From assembly GCF_002934685.1 (NCBI RefSeq), contig NZ_NKHL01000121.1, positions 1-64,000 of the forward strand: a DNA stretch of 64,000 nucleotides, in the 5' to 3' direction. This DNA comes from Pseudomonas bohemica. GTDB lineage: Bacteria > Pseudomonadota > Gammaproteobacteria > Pseudomonadales > Pseudomonadaceae. The position numbers were made by a program, and so were the translations under genes. Of this stretch, positions 35,525 to 46,089 are shown piece after piece (position 1 is the first letter of the stretch; each line of letters opens with the position of its first letter). Under the pieces are notes generated by a model, which was not told the origin of the DNA, ran no database searches, and was given only the letters and a program-made list of their open reading frames with translations.

Positions 35525-36565
35525 TTAGGCCGTCATCACCAGCCTGATATCCGCCGCAAGCTCGCGCACGCGGGTCTCTTCGGTGTCCCACGAGCACATG
35601 AAGCGTGCGCCGCCGCTGCCGATGAAGGTGTAGAAGCGCCAGCCCCTGGCGGTGAGTGCCGCGATGGCGGCTTCCGACAGCTGCAGGAACACGCCGTTGG
35701 CCTGTACCGGAAACATCAGTTCTACGCCAGGAATGTCCTTCACCAGTTCGGCCAGCAACTGCGCGCAGCTGTTGGCATGACGGGCGTGTTTGAGCCAGGC
35801 GTCATTCTCCAACAGGCCGACCCACGGCGCTGACAGAAAGCGCATTTTCGACGCCAGTTGCCCCGCCTGTTTGCAGCGATAGTCGAAGTCTTCAGCCAGT
35901 TTGTGGTTGAAGAACAGAATCGCCTCTCCCACCGCCATGCCGTTCTTGGTGCCGCCAAAGCAGAGCACGTCGATGCCGGCTTTCCAGGTCAGTTGCGCGG
36001 GCGTGCAACCCAGATAGGCACAAGCGTTGGCGAAACGCGCGCCGTCCATGTGCAGGTTCAGGCCCAACTCCTTGCAGGTGTCGCTGATGGCTTTCAGCTC
36101 TTCAGGCAGGTAAACGCTACCGACTTCGGTGGCCTGGGTCAGGGTGACGACGCGGGGTTTGGGATAGTGGATGTCCGCGCGCTTGAGCGCTACTTCGCGG
36201 ATCGATTGCGGCGTCAGTTTGCCGTTCTCGCTGCGGGCGGTCAGCAGTTTCGAGCCGTTGGAGAAAAACTCCGGCGCGCCGCATTCGTCGGTTTCGACGT
36301 GGGCAGTTTCCGAACAGATGACGCTGTGATAACTCTGGCAAAGCGACGACAGCGCCAATGAGTTGGCTGCGGTGCCGTTGAAGGCGAAAAACACTTCGCA
36401 ATCAGTTTCGAACAGCAGGCGGAATTGATCGGCCGCGCGCGCTGTCCATTGGTCGTCCCCATAGGCGCGTTGATGCCCGTGGTTGGCTTGTTCCATGGCC
36501 GCCCAGGCTTCCGGGCAGATCCCCGAATAGTTGTCGCTGGCAAACTGCTGGCTTTGGTCTGACAT
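35525..36565 (-). CDS. ltaE: Low-specificity L-threonine aldolase
   Basis: A PLP enzyme that splits L-threonine and L-allo-threonine to glycine and acetaldehyde. The 346-residue protein shows LNLHMDGARFANACAYLG near residue 175 and the PLP-lysine segment VLCFGGTKNGMAVGEA near residue 205. In P. aeruginosa ltaA lies at the same place next to gbcB and glyA1, which fits glycine handling after betaine breakdown. It is convergent with zapA and divergent from traX. Confidence 0.9.
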   Translation of the reverse strand: MSDQSQQFASDNYSGICPEAWAAMEQANHGHQRAYGDDQWTARAADQFRLLFETDCEVFFAFNGTAANSLALSSLCQSYHSVICSETAHVETDECGAPEFFSNGSKLLTARSENGKLTPQSIREVALKRADIHYPKPRVVTLTQATEVGSVYLPEELKAISDTCKELGLNLHMDGARFANACAYLGCTPAQLTWKAGIDVLCFGGTKNGMAVGEAILFFNHKLAEDFDYRCKQAGQLASKMRFLSAPWVGLLENDAWLKHARHANSCAQLLAELVKDIPGVELMFPVQANGVFLQLSEAAIAALTARGWRFYTFIGSGGARFMCSWDTEETRVRELAADIRLVMTA

Positions 36566-36664
36566 GGCCGGTTCCCTGTAATCGAAGGCTGCGACTGTAA
36601 CCAGATTTCGATGTTTTGGTCATGCATTCTTGCGTCACAAATTTCAGTCAAATAGCGAAGTGAG

Positions 36665-37408
36665 ATGAGCGAAACCCATTCAATCGAACGACGCGTGCGA
36701 GATCGCGCGCTGGACCTGCTCAAGTGGCTGGCGATGCTGAGCATGGTGCTCGATCACCTGCGTTACGTCGGCTGGCATGTCGATTGGCTGTACGTGCCGG
36801 GGCGGCTGGCGTTCGCCTGGTTTTGCCTGGCGATTGCGGTGAATGTCGGGCGGGAGGCGGCTCGGGGCAGTCAGCCCGGCCTGAATGGGAAATATCTGGC
36901 GTGGCTGGCGGTGTTTTCGATTGTGGCGCAGTTTCCCTATCGCCTGTATATGGCCGATGAAGTCACGACACTGAATGTGCTGCCGACGCTGACGTTGGGC
37001 TTGCTGGTGGCGCAAGGGGTGCTCATTCGGTCATGGCCGACGCGGATCATGGGCGTGCTGGCACTGGGCGTCGGTGTCGCTTTCGGCCAACAATTGATGT
37101 TCGGCGCCTATGGCGTGCTGCTGCCGACCGCTTGCCTGCTGGTGTTGCGCAGATCGCTGTGGCTGGCAGTGCTGCCGGGCGTGGTGTGTCTGTTGAGCAA
37201 CGAGTGGCCGAAGATCATCGACGGCATGCGGTGGGGCGACCCGGTTTCGATTGGCGCGCTGATCGCGTGTCTGCTCGGGCCATGGCTGGGACTGGTGTTA
37301 TTGCGCTGTAAGCCGCCATTCGGCGTCTGGCCGATGCGGCGCTGGGCATATTTAATTTATCCGGGACATTTTTTGCTGCTGTTGGGGCTGCGCATTTTGT
37401 TGGATTGA
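36665..37408 (+). CDS. TraX family membrane protein
   Basis: A 247-residue protein with about eight hydrophobic helices. The TraX signature is at the N terminus, LDLLKWLAMLSMVLDHLRYV and PGRLAFAWFCLAIAVNVGR, and the C terminus has RWAYLIYPGHFLLLLGLRILL. TraX of the F plasmid acetylates pilin; chromosomal members such as this one are poorly known and may acylate surface molecules. A homologue occupies the same position (PA5414) in P. aeruginosa. Confidence 0.8.
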   Translation: MSETHSIERRVRDRALDLLKWLAMLSMVLDHLRYVGWHVDWLYVPGRLAFAWFCLAIAVNVGREAARGSQPGLNGKYLAWLAVFSIVAQFPYRLYMADEVTTLNVLPTLTLGLLVAQGVLIRSWPTRIMGVLALGVGVAFGQQLMFGAYGVLLPTACLLVLRRSLWLAVLPGVVCLLSNEWPKIIDGMRWGDPVSIGALIACLLGPWLGLVLLRCKPPFGVWPMRRWAYLIYPGHFLLLLGLRILLD

Positions 37409-37451
37409 TTTCTTCGTAAGGCCATCACGGATTACACGGTCAACCGTTGAC

Positions 37452-37546
37452 CTGTGGGAGCGAGCTTGCTCACGAAGAGGCCGGTACAGCCATAATATTT
37501 TTAGCGTTTGAGACTCAGCATTCGCGAGCAAGCTCGCTCCCACAGA
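37452..37546. repeat. Inverted REP pair
   Basis: CTGTGGGAGCGAGCTTGCTC faces GCGAGCAAGCTCGCTCCCACAG between traX and alaC. Confidence 0.9.
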
Positions 37547-37674
37547 GGATTCGGGATGAGGCGGAAATCGGTATAGACAAACCGTCATCGCCCCGATTAT
37601 CTTCCGCACCAGGCCACCGCAGTGGCCAGCGTCGCTCGGACGGTTCCGGGCGCTTACGTCTTCTAGAGGCCACC

Positions 37675-38892
37675 ATGGCAGACCAAGGTTCGCCGCGCCG
37701 TTTCGCGCGCATCGATCGACTCCCCCCTTACGTGTTCAACATCACCGCCGAGCTGAAGATGGCCGCTCGTCGTCGTGGTGAAGACATCATCGACCTGAGC
37801 ATGGGCAACCCTGATGGGGCAACGCCGCCGCATATCGTCGAAAAACTGGTCACCGTCGCCCAACGTGAAGACACTCACGGCTACTCGACGTCGCGTGGCA
37901 TTCCGCGTCTGCGTCGGGCGATTTCCAGCTGGTACAAAAAACGCTACGAGGTCGACATCGATCCCGAAAGCGAAGCCATCGTCACCATCGGTTCCAAAGA
38001 GGGCCTGGCGCACCTGATGCTCGCCACCCTCGATCAGGGCGACACAGTGTTGGTGCCGAACCCCAGCTATCCGATCCACATCTACGGCGCCGTCATCGCT
38101 GGCGCGCAGGTGCGCTCCGTGCCGCTGGTGCCGGGCGTGGATTTCTTCGCCGAGCTGGAAAAAGCCATTCGCGGCTCGATCCCCAAGCCGAAGATGATGA
38201 TCCTGGGCTTCCCGTCCAACCCGACGGCGCAGTGTGTGGAGCTGGACTTTTTCGAGCGCGTGGTCGCGCTGGCCAAACAGTACGACGTGCTGGTGGTTCA
38301 CGACCTTGCCTACGCCGACATCGTCTACGACGGCTGGAAAGCCCCGTCGATCATGCAGGTCCCTGGTGCCAAGGACATCGCGGTGGAGTTTTTCACCCTG
38401 TCCAAGAGCTACAACATGGCAGGCTGGCGGATCGGCTTCATGGTTGGTAACCCGGAACTGGTCAATGCGCTCGCGCGGATCAAGAGCTACCACGACTACG
38501 GCACCTTCACCCCGCTGCAAGTGGCGGCCATCGCGGCGCTGGAAGGTGATCAGCAGTGCGTGCTCGACATCGCCGAGCAGTACCGTCAACGCCGCAATGT
38601 GTTGGTAAAAGGCCTGCACGAACTGGGCTGGATGGTGGAAAACCCGAAAGCGTCGATGTACGTCTGGGCCAAGATTCCCGAAGCCTACGCACATATGGGC
38701 TCGCTGGAGTTCGCCAAGAAGCTGTTGCTCGAGGCCAAGGTCTGCGTCTCGCCGGGTGTCGGTTTTGGTGAATACGGCGACGACCATGTGCGTTTCGCGC
38801 TGATCGAGAATCAGGACCGGATCCGTCAGGCGGTGCGCGGTATTCGCGGAATGTTCCGGGCCGACGGGCTGCTGCCTGCCAAATCGGTCTGA
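37675..38892 (+). CDS. alaC: Alanine transaminase
   Basis: AlaC makes alanine from pyruvate and glutamate. The 405-residue fold-type I PLP enzyme is very like E. coli AlaC, with RRFARIDRLPPYVFNITAEL at the N terminus, SMGNPDGATPPHIVEKL near residue 42, and the PLP-lysine segment TLSKSYNMAGWRIGF near residue 245. MADQGSP at 37675 is the start; AGAGG is a few bases upstream. It has its own terminator and is bounded by REP pairs, so it is probably monocistronic. Confidence 0.92.
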   Translation: MADQGSPRRFARIDRLPPYVFNITAELKMAARRRGEDIIDLSMGNPDGATPPHIVEKLVTVAQREDTHGYSTSRGIPRLRRAISSWYKKRYEVDIDPESEAIVTIGSKEGLAHLMLATLDQGDTVLVPNPSYPIHIYGAVIAGAQVRSVPLVPGVDFFAELEKAIRGSIPKPKMMILGFPSNPTAQCVELDFFERVVALAKQYDVLVVHDLAYADIVYDGWKAPSIMQVPGAKDIAVEFFTLSKSYNMAGWRIGFMVGNPELVNALARIKSYHDYGTFTPLQVAAIAALEGDQQCVLDIAEQYRQRRNVLVKGLHELGWMVENPKASMYVWAKIPEAYAHMGSLEFAKKLLLEAKVCVSPGVGFGEYGDDHVRFALIENQDRIRQAVRGIRGMFRADGLLPAKSV

Positions 38893-38913
38893 TTGCGACA
38901 TCCGCTCCCTGAA

Positions 38914-38949
38914 AATCCCCCGGCCCACAACTGGGGGATTTTCGTTTTC
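38914..38949 (+). terminator. Rho-independent terminator of alaC
   Basis: AAAATCCCCC and GGGGGATTTT arms around a loop, then CGTTTT, about 20 bases past the alaC stop. Confidence 0.88.
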
Positions 38950-38982
38950 AGGATCTGCCCCCTGCATCAGGCACTCCGCTGA

Positions 38983-39078
38983 CCTGTAGGGGAGAGCTTG
39001 CTCGCGAAAGAGGCGGTACGTCCCGCATATCTCTAGCGCCCCGCCCTCGGCCTTCGCGAGCAAGCTCGCTCCCACAGA
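38983..39078. repeat. Inverted REP pair
   Basis: TGTAGGGGAGAGCTTGCTCG faces GCGAGCAAGCTCGCTCCCACAG upstream of glyA. Confidence 0.85.
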
Positions 39079-39285
39079 GTATGGGTTATGGCCAATATTG
39101 TTGGTTGCTGCGGATCGCCAACCTCTCGCCCTGATCTCTCCGCGCCAACCCATGTCGTAAACGCGCCTTTGTGTGGCGTGCGTAGGCATCTGGGCAGTCT
39201 GCGTCGGCCATACCATCGCTTCCAAAGGGCAGTCCACAAGCCCTATCGATCATTCAGGCGCCGCGCCGCCGCTGGGAGAACCGCG
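39079..39285 (+). promoter_or_regulatory. Leader/promoter region of glyA-sox
   Basis: Gene-free stretch between the REP pair and glyA, expected to hold the promoter of glyA-soxBDA. In P. aeruginosa the sarcosine regulator SouR acts there. I see no clear operator or -35/-10 pair. Confidence 0.4.
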
Positions 39286-40539
<1,254 letters not shown>

Positions 40540-40554
40540 GTCAGGAGTCGCACC

Positions 40555-41805
40555 ATGCAGCATTACTCAGGCTTCGGCCTCTTCAAACACTCCCTCAGCC
40601 ACCACGAAAACTGGCAGCGCATGTGGCGCACGCCGACCCCGAAAAAAGTCTACGACGTGGTCATCGTCGGCGGCGGCGGGCATGGCTTGGCAACGGCCTA
40701 CTACCTGGCCAAGGAACATGGCATCACCAATGTGGCTGTGGTCGAGAAGGGCTGGCTGGGCGGCGGCAACACCGCTCGTAACACGACCATTGTGCGTTCC
40801 AACTACCTGTGGGACGAGTCCGCGCATCTGTACGAGCACGCGATGAAGCTGTGGGAAGGTCTGTCTCAGGACCTGAACTACAACGTGATGTTCTCCCAGC
40901 GCGGCGTCTACAACCTGTGCCACACCCTGCAGGATATGCGTGACTCCGAGCGCCGTGTCAGCGCCAACCGTTTGAACGGTGTGGACGGCGAACTGCTCAA
41001 TGGCAAGCAAGTGGCCGAAGAGATTCCGTACCTGGACTGCTCGAAGAACACCCGCTACCCGATCATCGGCGCGACTGTGCAACGTCGCGGTGGTGTTGCG
41101 CGTCACGACGCCGTGGCCTGGGGCTTTGCCCGCGCCGCCGACGCCTTGGGCGTGGACCTGATTCAACAGACCGAAGTGACAGGATTCCGCAAGGAAAACG
41201 GCGTGTGCATCGGCGTCGAAACCAGCAAGGGCTTCATCGGTGCCAAGCGCGTTGGCGTGGTCACCGCCGGTAACTCCGGCCATATGGCCAAGCTCGCCGG
41301 TTTCCGTCTGCCGGTCGAATCCCATCCGCTGCAAGCACTGGTGTCCGAGCCAATCAAACCCATCATCGACAGCGTGATCATGTCCAACGCGGTACACGGT
41401 TATATCAGCCAGTCCGACAAGGGCGACCTGGTGATCGGCGCCGGAATCGACGGCTGGGTTGGCTACGGTCAGCGCGGTTCGTACCCGGTGATCGAGCACA
41501 CCATCCAGGCCATCGTCGAGATGTTCCCGGTGCTGTCTCGCGTGCGCATGAACCGCCAGTGGGGCGGCATCGTCGACACCACGCCGGATGCCTGCCCGAT
41601 CATTTCCAAAACGCCTGTGCCGAACATGTTCTTCAACTGCGGTTGGGGCACCGGCGGCTTCAAGGCGACTCCAGGCTCGGGCAACGTGTTTGCCGCAAGC
41701 CTGGCCAAGGGTGAAATGCACCCGCTGGCCAAACCTTTCTCAATCGACCGTTTTCACAACGGCGCATTGATCGATGAACATGGCGCTGCGGCTGTCGCGC
41801 ACTAA
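40555..41805 (+). CDS. soxB: Sarcosine oxidase beta subunit
   Basis: The catalytic subunit of heterotetrameric sarcosine oxidase. The 416-residue flavoprotein has the FAD-binding VVIVGGGGHGLATAYYLAKE near residue 37 and ARHDAVAWGFARA near residue 184, whose His fits the site of covalent FMN in this family. The C terminus has TPDACPIISKTPVPNMFFNCGWGTGGFKATPG. The operon is glyA-soxB-soxD-soxA with short gaps. Confidence 0.95.
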   Translation: MQHYSGFGLFKHSLSHHENWQRMWRTPTPKKVYDVVIVGGGGHGLATAYYLAKEHGITNVAVVEKGWLGGGNTARNTTIVRSNYLWDESAHLYEHAMKLWEGLSQDLNYNVMFSQRGVYNLCHTLQDMRDSERRVSANRLNGVDGELLNGKQVAEEIPYLDCSKNTRYPIIGATVQRRGGVARHDAVAWGFARAADALGVDLIQQTEVTGFRKENGVCIGVETSKGFIGAKRVGVVTAGNSGHMAKLAGFRLPVESHPLQALVSEPIKPIIDSVIMSNAVHGYISQSDKGDLVIGAGIDGWVGYGQRGSYPVIEHTIQAIVEMFPVLSRVRMNRQWGGIVDTTPDACPIISKTPVPNMFFNCGWGTGGFKATPGSGNVFAASLAKGEMHPLAKPFSIDRFHNGALIDEHGAAAVAH

Positions 41806-41826
41806 CCGCTCACAGGAGAAACTCCG

Positions 41827-42141
41827 ATGCTGCACATCTTCTGTCCTCACTGTGGCGAACTGCGCTCCGAAGAGGAATTCCACGCGTCCGGCCAGGCACA
41901 TATCCCGCGTCCGCTGGACCCGGCCGCCTGCACCGACGCCGAATGGGGCGACTACATGTTCTTCCGCGACAACCCGCGCGGCCTGCACCACGAACTGTGG
42001 ATTCACGCAGCCGGTTGCCGTCAGTACTTCAACGCCACGCGTGACACCATGACTTACGAAATTCTCGAGACCTATCTGATTGGCACCAAACCTCAGTTTG
42101 TTAACCAGGTTCCCGCTATCAGAAAGGGAGATCAGGCATGA
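41827..42141 (+). CDS. soxD: Sarcosine oxidase delta subunit
   Basis: A 104-residue subunit, zinc-binding in this family: FCPHCGELRSEEEFH supplies Cys6 and Cys9, with His and Cys ligands further on (HHELWIHAAGCRQYF). It is structural and sits at the FAD/FMN subunit contact. AGGAG precedes the ATG. Its end overlaps soxA by four bases (ATGA), so the two are translationally coupled. Confidence 0.93.
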   Translation: MLHIFCPHCGELRSEEEFHASGQAHIPRPLDPAACTDAEWGDYMFFRDNPRGLHHELWIHAAGCRQYFNATRDTMTYEILETYLIGTKPQFVNQVPAIRKGDQA

Positions 42142-45100
42142 GCCAGACCAATCGCCTGCCCAACGGCGGCCGCATCGACCGCAGCAAGGTCCTGAACTTC
42201 AGCTTCAACGGTCAGACTTACCAAGGCTTTGAAGGCGACACCCTGGCCGCGGCCCTGTTGGCCAACGGCGTCGACATCATCGGCCGCAGCTTCAAATATT
42301 CGCGTCCTCGCGGCATTTTCGCAGCGGGCTGCGAAGAGCCCAACGCGGTACTGCAGATCGGTGCCACCGAAGCCACGCAGATCCCGAACGTGCGCGCCAC
42401 GCAACAGGCCCTGTACGCAGGCCTGGTCGCCACCAGCACCAATGGCTGGCCGAGCGTGAACACCGACATGATGGGGATTCTCGGCAAGGTCGGCGGCAAG
42501 CTGATGCCGCCGGGCTTCTACTACAAAACCTTCATGTATCCGCAATCGTTCTGGATGACTTACGAGAAATACATTCGTAAGGCTGCTGGTCTGGGTCGTT
42601 CGCCGACTGAAAACGATCCGGATACCTACGACAACATGAACCAGCATTGCGACGTGCTGGTGGTCGGTGCGGGTCCTGCCGGCCTGGCGGCGGCTCTGGC
42701 GGCGGCGCGCAGTGGTGCTCGGGTGATCATCGCCGACGAACAGGAAGAATTCGGCGGCAGTCTGCTGGACTCCCGCGAAAGCCTCGACGGCAAGCCAGCG
42801 GCGGAGTGGGTTGCCACTGTTGTTGCTGAATTGAAAGGCCTGGCCAACGTGACCCTGCTGCCACGCGCCACGGTCAACGGCTATCACGACCACAACTTCC
42901 TGACCATTCACGAGCGCCTGACCGATCACCTCGGCGACCGCGCGCCCATCGGCCAGGTCCGTCAGCGCCTGCACCGCGTTCGCGCCAAGCGCGTGGTGCT
43001 GGCGACCGGTACTCATGAACGCCCATTGGTCTACGGCAACAACGACGTGCCCGGCAACATGCTGGCCGGCGCCGTTTCGACGTATGTCCGCCGTTATGGC
43101 GTAGCGCCGGGCAAGAAACTGGTGTTGTCGACCAACAACGATTACGCCTACCGCGTTGCGCTGGACTGGCTCGACGCCGGTCTGCAAGTGGTCGCGGTAG
43201 CCGATGCGCGCCACAACCCTCGTGGTGCGCTGGTGGAAGAAGCGCGCGCCAAAGGCATTCGTATTCTGACGGGCAGCGCTGTGATCGAAGCCCGTGGCAG
43301 CAAGCGTGTCAGCGGTGCTCGCGTCGCAGCCATCGAAGTCAAATCGCACAAGGTCACCAGCCCCGGCGAATGGCTGGACTGCGACTTGGTCGCCAGCTCC
43401 GGCGGTTACAGCCCGATCGTTCACCTGGCCTCGCACTTGGGCGGCAAGCCGGTCTGGCGTGAAGACATCCTCGGTTTCGTACCGGGTGAAGCGCCGCAGA
43501 AACGCGTGTGCGTGGGTGGCGTGAACGGCGTCTACGCGCTCGCAGATTCGCTGGCTGACGGTTTCGAAGGTGGCGTGCGCGCTGCGAGCGAAGCCGGCTT
43601 CCAACCGGTGGAAGCTGTGATGCCCAAAGCGCTGAGCCGCGTTGAAGAGCCGACGCTGGCGCTGTTTCAGGTGCCGCATGAAAAATCCACCACACGTGCG
43701 CCGAAGCAGTTCGTCGACCTGCAAAACGACGTCACTGCCGCTGGCATCGAACTGGCAACCCGTGAAGGCTTCGAGTCGGTCGAACACGTCAAGCGCTATA
43801 CCGCGCTGGGCTTCGGCACCGATCAGGGCAAGCTGGGCAACGTCAACGGTCTGGCCATCGCGGCCCGTTCGCTGAACGTCTCGATCCCGGAAATGGGCAC
43901 CACCATGTTCCGCCCCAACTACACGCCGGTGACCTTCGGCGCGGTCGCCGGTCGTCACTGTGGCCACATCTTCGAGCCTGTGCGCTTCACCGCGTTGCAC
44001 GCCTGGCACGTCAAGAACGGCGCCGAATTCGAAGATGTCGGCCAGTGGAAACGTCCGTGGTACTTCCCGAAAGCCGGTGAAGACATCCATGCTGCCGTGC
44101 GTCGCGAATGCAAGGCCGTGCGTGACAGCGTCGGCCTGCTGGACGCCTCGACCCTCGGCAAGATCGACATCCAGGGCCCGGATGCGCGCGAGTTCCTGAA
44201 CCGCATCTATACCAACGCCTGGACCAAGCTCGACGTGGGTAAAGCGCGCTACGGCCTGATGTGCAAGGAAGACGGCATGGTTTTCGACGATGGCGTAACC
44301 GCCTGTGTCGCCGACAACCATTTCATCATGACCACCACCACAGGCGGCGCCGCGCGTGTTCTGCAATGGCTGGAAATCTATCAGCAGACCGAATGGCCAG
44401 ACCTGAAGGTGTATTTCACCTCGGTCACCGACCATTACGCGACCCTGACCCTGTCCGGTCCGAACAGCCGCAAGCTGCTCGGCGAAGTGACTGACATCGA
44501 CCTGGACCGTGAAGCCTTCCCGTTCATGACCTGGAAAGAAGGTCTGGTCGGCGGCGTTCCGGCTCGCGTGTTCCGGATTTCCTTCACCGGCGAGCTTTCC
44601 TACGAGGTGAACATTCAGGCCGACTACGCGATGGGTGTGTTGGAAAAAATCGCCGAGGCCGGCAAGAAGTACAACCTGACCCCGTACGGCACCGAGACCA
44701 TGCACGTCCTGCGGGCCGAGAAGGGCTTCATCATCGTTGGCCAGGATACCGATGGCTCGATGACCCCGGACGACCTGAACATGGGCTGGTGTGTCGGCCG
44801 CACCAAGCCGTTTTCGTGGATCGGCCAGCGTGGCATGAATCGAGAGGACTGCGTGCGTGAAGACCGCAAGCAACTGGTGGGCCTCAAGCCAGTCGATCCG
44901 AACAAATGGCTGCCGGAAGGCGCGCAGCTTGTGCTGGATGCGAAACAGTCGATTCCGATGACGATGGTCGGCCACGTGACGTCGAGCTACGCAGCGAACT
45001 CGCTGGGTTATTCGTTCGCCATGGGCGTGGTCAAGGGCGGTCTGAAGCGCATGGGCGAGCGAGTGTTCTCCCCGCAGGCGGATGGCTCGGTGATCGAGGC

Positions 45101-45158
45101 AGAGATTGTGTCTTCGGTGTTCTTCGATCCGAAGGGTGAGCGGCAGAACGTGGAGTGA
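42138..45158 (+). CDS. soxA: Sarcosine oxidase alpha subunit
   Basis: The 1006-residue subunit has an N-terminal 2Fe-2S-like fold region (SFNGQTYQGFEGDTLAAALL), a dinucleotide-binding domain (VLVVGAGPAGLAAALAAARSG near residue 174) for NAD+, and a C-terminal GcvT-like aminomethyltransferase domain from about residue 600 (LDASTLGKIDIQGPDAREFL, then GELSYEVNIQADYAMG). The last part binds tetrahydrofolate and captures the methyl carbon as methylene-THF. Length is usual for SoxA. Confidence 0.95.
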   Translation: MSQTNRLPNGGRIDRSKVLNFSFNGQTYQGFEGDTLAAALLANGVDIIGRSFKYSRPRGIFAAGCEEPNAVLQIGATEATQIPNVRATQQALYAGLVATSTNGWPSVNTDMMGILGKVGGKLMPPGFYYKTFMYPQSFWMTYEKYIRKAAGLGRSPTENDPDTYDNMNQHCDVLVVGAGPAGLAAALAAARSGARVIIADEQEEFGGSLLDSRESLDGKPAAEWVATVVAELKGLANVTLLPRATVNGYHDHNFLTIHERLTDHLGDRAPIGQVRQRLHRVRAKRVVLATGTHERPLVYGNNDVPGNMLAGAVSTYVRRYGVAPGKKLVLSTNNDYAYRVALDWLDAGLQVVAVADARHNPRGALVEEARAKGIRILTGSAVIEARGSKRVSGARVAAIEVKSHKVTSPGEWLDCDLVASSGGYSPIVHLASHLGGKPVWREDILGFVPGEAPQKRVCVGGVNGVYALADSLADGFEGGVRAASEAGFQPVEAVMPKALSRVEEPTLALFQVPHEKSTTRAPKQFVDLQNDVTAAGIELATREGFESVEHVKRYTALGFGTDQGKLGNVNGLAIAARSLNVSIPEMGTTMFRPNYTPVTFGAVAGRHCGHIFEPVRFTALHAWHVKNGAEFEDVGQWKRPWYFPKAGEDIHAAVRRECKAVRDSVGLLDASTLGKIDIQGPDAREFLNRIYTNAWTKLDVGKARYGLMCKEDGMVFDDGVTACVADNHFIMTTTTGGAARVLQWLEIYQQTEWPDLKVYFTSVTDHYATLTLSGPNSRKLLGEVTDIDLDREAFPFMTWKEGLVGGVPARVFRISFTGELSYEVNIQADYAMGVLEKIAEAGKKYNLTPYGTETMHVLRAEKGFIIVGQDTDGSMTPDDLNMGWCVGRTKPFSWIGQRGMNREDCVREDRKQLVGLKPVDPNKWLPEGAQLVLDAKQSIPMTMVGHVTSSYAANSLGYSFAMGVVKGGLKRMGERVFSPQADGSVIEAEIVSSVFFDPKGERQNVE

Positions 45159-45201
45159 TAGGCGGGCGCGGTGTGTCTGATGCACCGCGTTGCCTTATCG
45201 A

Positions 45202-45265
45202 TTCGCGGGCAGGCTCGCTCCCACAGTAAACCGCCTACGCCTGTGGGAGTGAGCTTGCTTACGAA
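45202..45265. repeat. Inverted REP pair
   Basis: GCGGGCAGGCTCGCTCCCACAG faces CTGTGGGAGTGAGCTTGCTT between soxA and soxG. Confidence 0.8.
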
Positions 45266-45330
45266 GAGGCCGTCCGAAACGCTGAAAATGTCGCATCGAC
45301 CGGTACAACAGAATTCAAAACAGGTGCTCT

Positions 45331-45963
45331 ATGACCACAGCCAACGTTTATCAACAGCGGCCAACGACCGACGTCAAAGCCGAGTCGCCACTGTTTCACG
45401 CCGACCTGAATAGCCTGGTCGGCAAAGGCTGCACCAACCCGGGTGTGGTGCTGCGCGAGAAAAAACTGCTGGGCCACCTGACCATTCGTGGCAACGGCCA
45501 TGATCCGGCTTTCGCGGCAGGCGTCCACAACGCGTTGGGCATGGAACTACCCGGCGCGCTGGCGCTGGTGTCCAAGGGTGACAGCTCGATCCAGTGGCTG
45601 GGCCCGGATGAGTGGCTGCTGATCGTGCCGACCGGCGAGGAATTCGCCGTCGAGCAGAAATTGCGCGAAGCGCTGGACGGTCAGCACATCGCGATCGTCA
45701 ACGTCAGCGGCGGCCAGTCGCTGCTGGAACTGACCGGCCCCAACGTACGCGACGTGCTGATGAAATCCACCAGTTACGACGTGCACCCGAGCAACTTCCC
45801 GGTGGGCAAGGCCGTTGGCACTGTGTTCGCCAAGTCGCAACTGGTAATCCGCCGTACTGGCGAAGAAACCTGGGAACTGGTCATCCGGCGCAGCTTCGCC
45901 GATTACTGGTGGTTGTGGCTGCAGGATGCGAGCGCCGAGTATGGATTGGGTATCGCCGCTTGA
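45331..45963 (+). CDS. soxG: Sarcosine oxidase gamma subunit
   Basis: A 210-residue GcvT-related subunit of sarcosine oxidase, with LTIRGNGHDPAFAAGVHNALG near residue 50, WLGPDEWLLIVPTGEE near residue 90, and LLELTGPNVRDVLMKST near residue 130. It completes the four-subunit enzyme with SoxBDA although a 172-base REP-containing gap separates it from soxA. An AGGTG site precedes the ATG. Confidence 0.93.
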   Translation: MTTANVYQQRPTTDVKAESPLFHADLNSLVGKGCTNPGVVLREKKLLGHLTIRGNGHDPAFAAGVHNALGMELPGALALVSKGDSSIQWLGPDEWLLIVPTGEEFAVEQKLREALDGQHIAIVNVSGGQSLLELTGPNVRDVLMKSTSYDVHPSNFPVGKAVGTVFAKSQLVIRRTGEETWELVIRRSFADYWWLWLQDASAEYGLGIAA

Positions 45964-45965
45964 TC

Positions 45966-46053
45966 CTGTAGGAGCGCGCTTGCCCGCGATTGCAGTGTGT
46001 CAGTCAACATTTTCGTCTCAGACATACCGATTCGCGGGCAAGCGCGCCCCTGC
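45966..46053. repeat. Inverted REP pair
   Basis: CTGTAGGAGCGCGCTTGCCC faces GCGGGCAAGCGCGCCCCTGCG between soxG and purU. Confidence 0.8.
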
Positions 46054-46089
46054 GAAACTTCTTCAGATGCACCCACAGGAGCAACACCC

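Noticed and set aside
42132..45185. A 1017-residue open frame on the minus strand opposite soxA
   Set aside because: It mirrors soxA, is His/Arg/Val-rich as GC-rich antisense frames are, has no ribosome site and matches no family.
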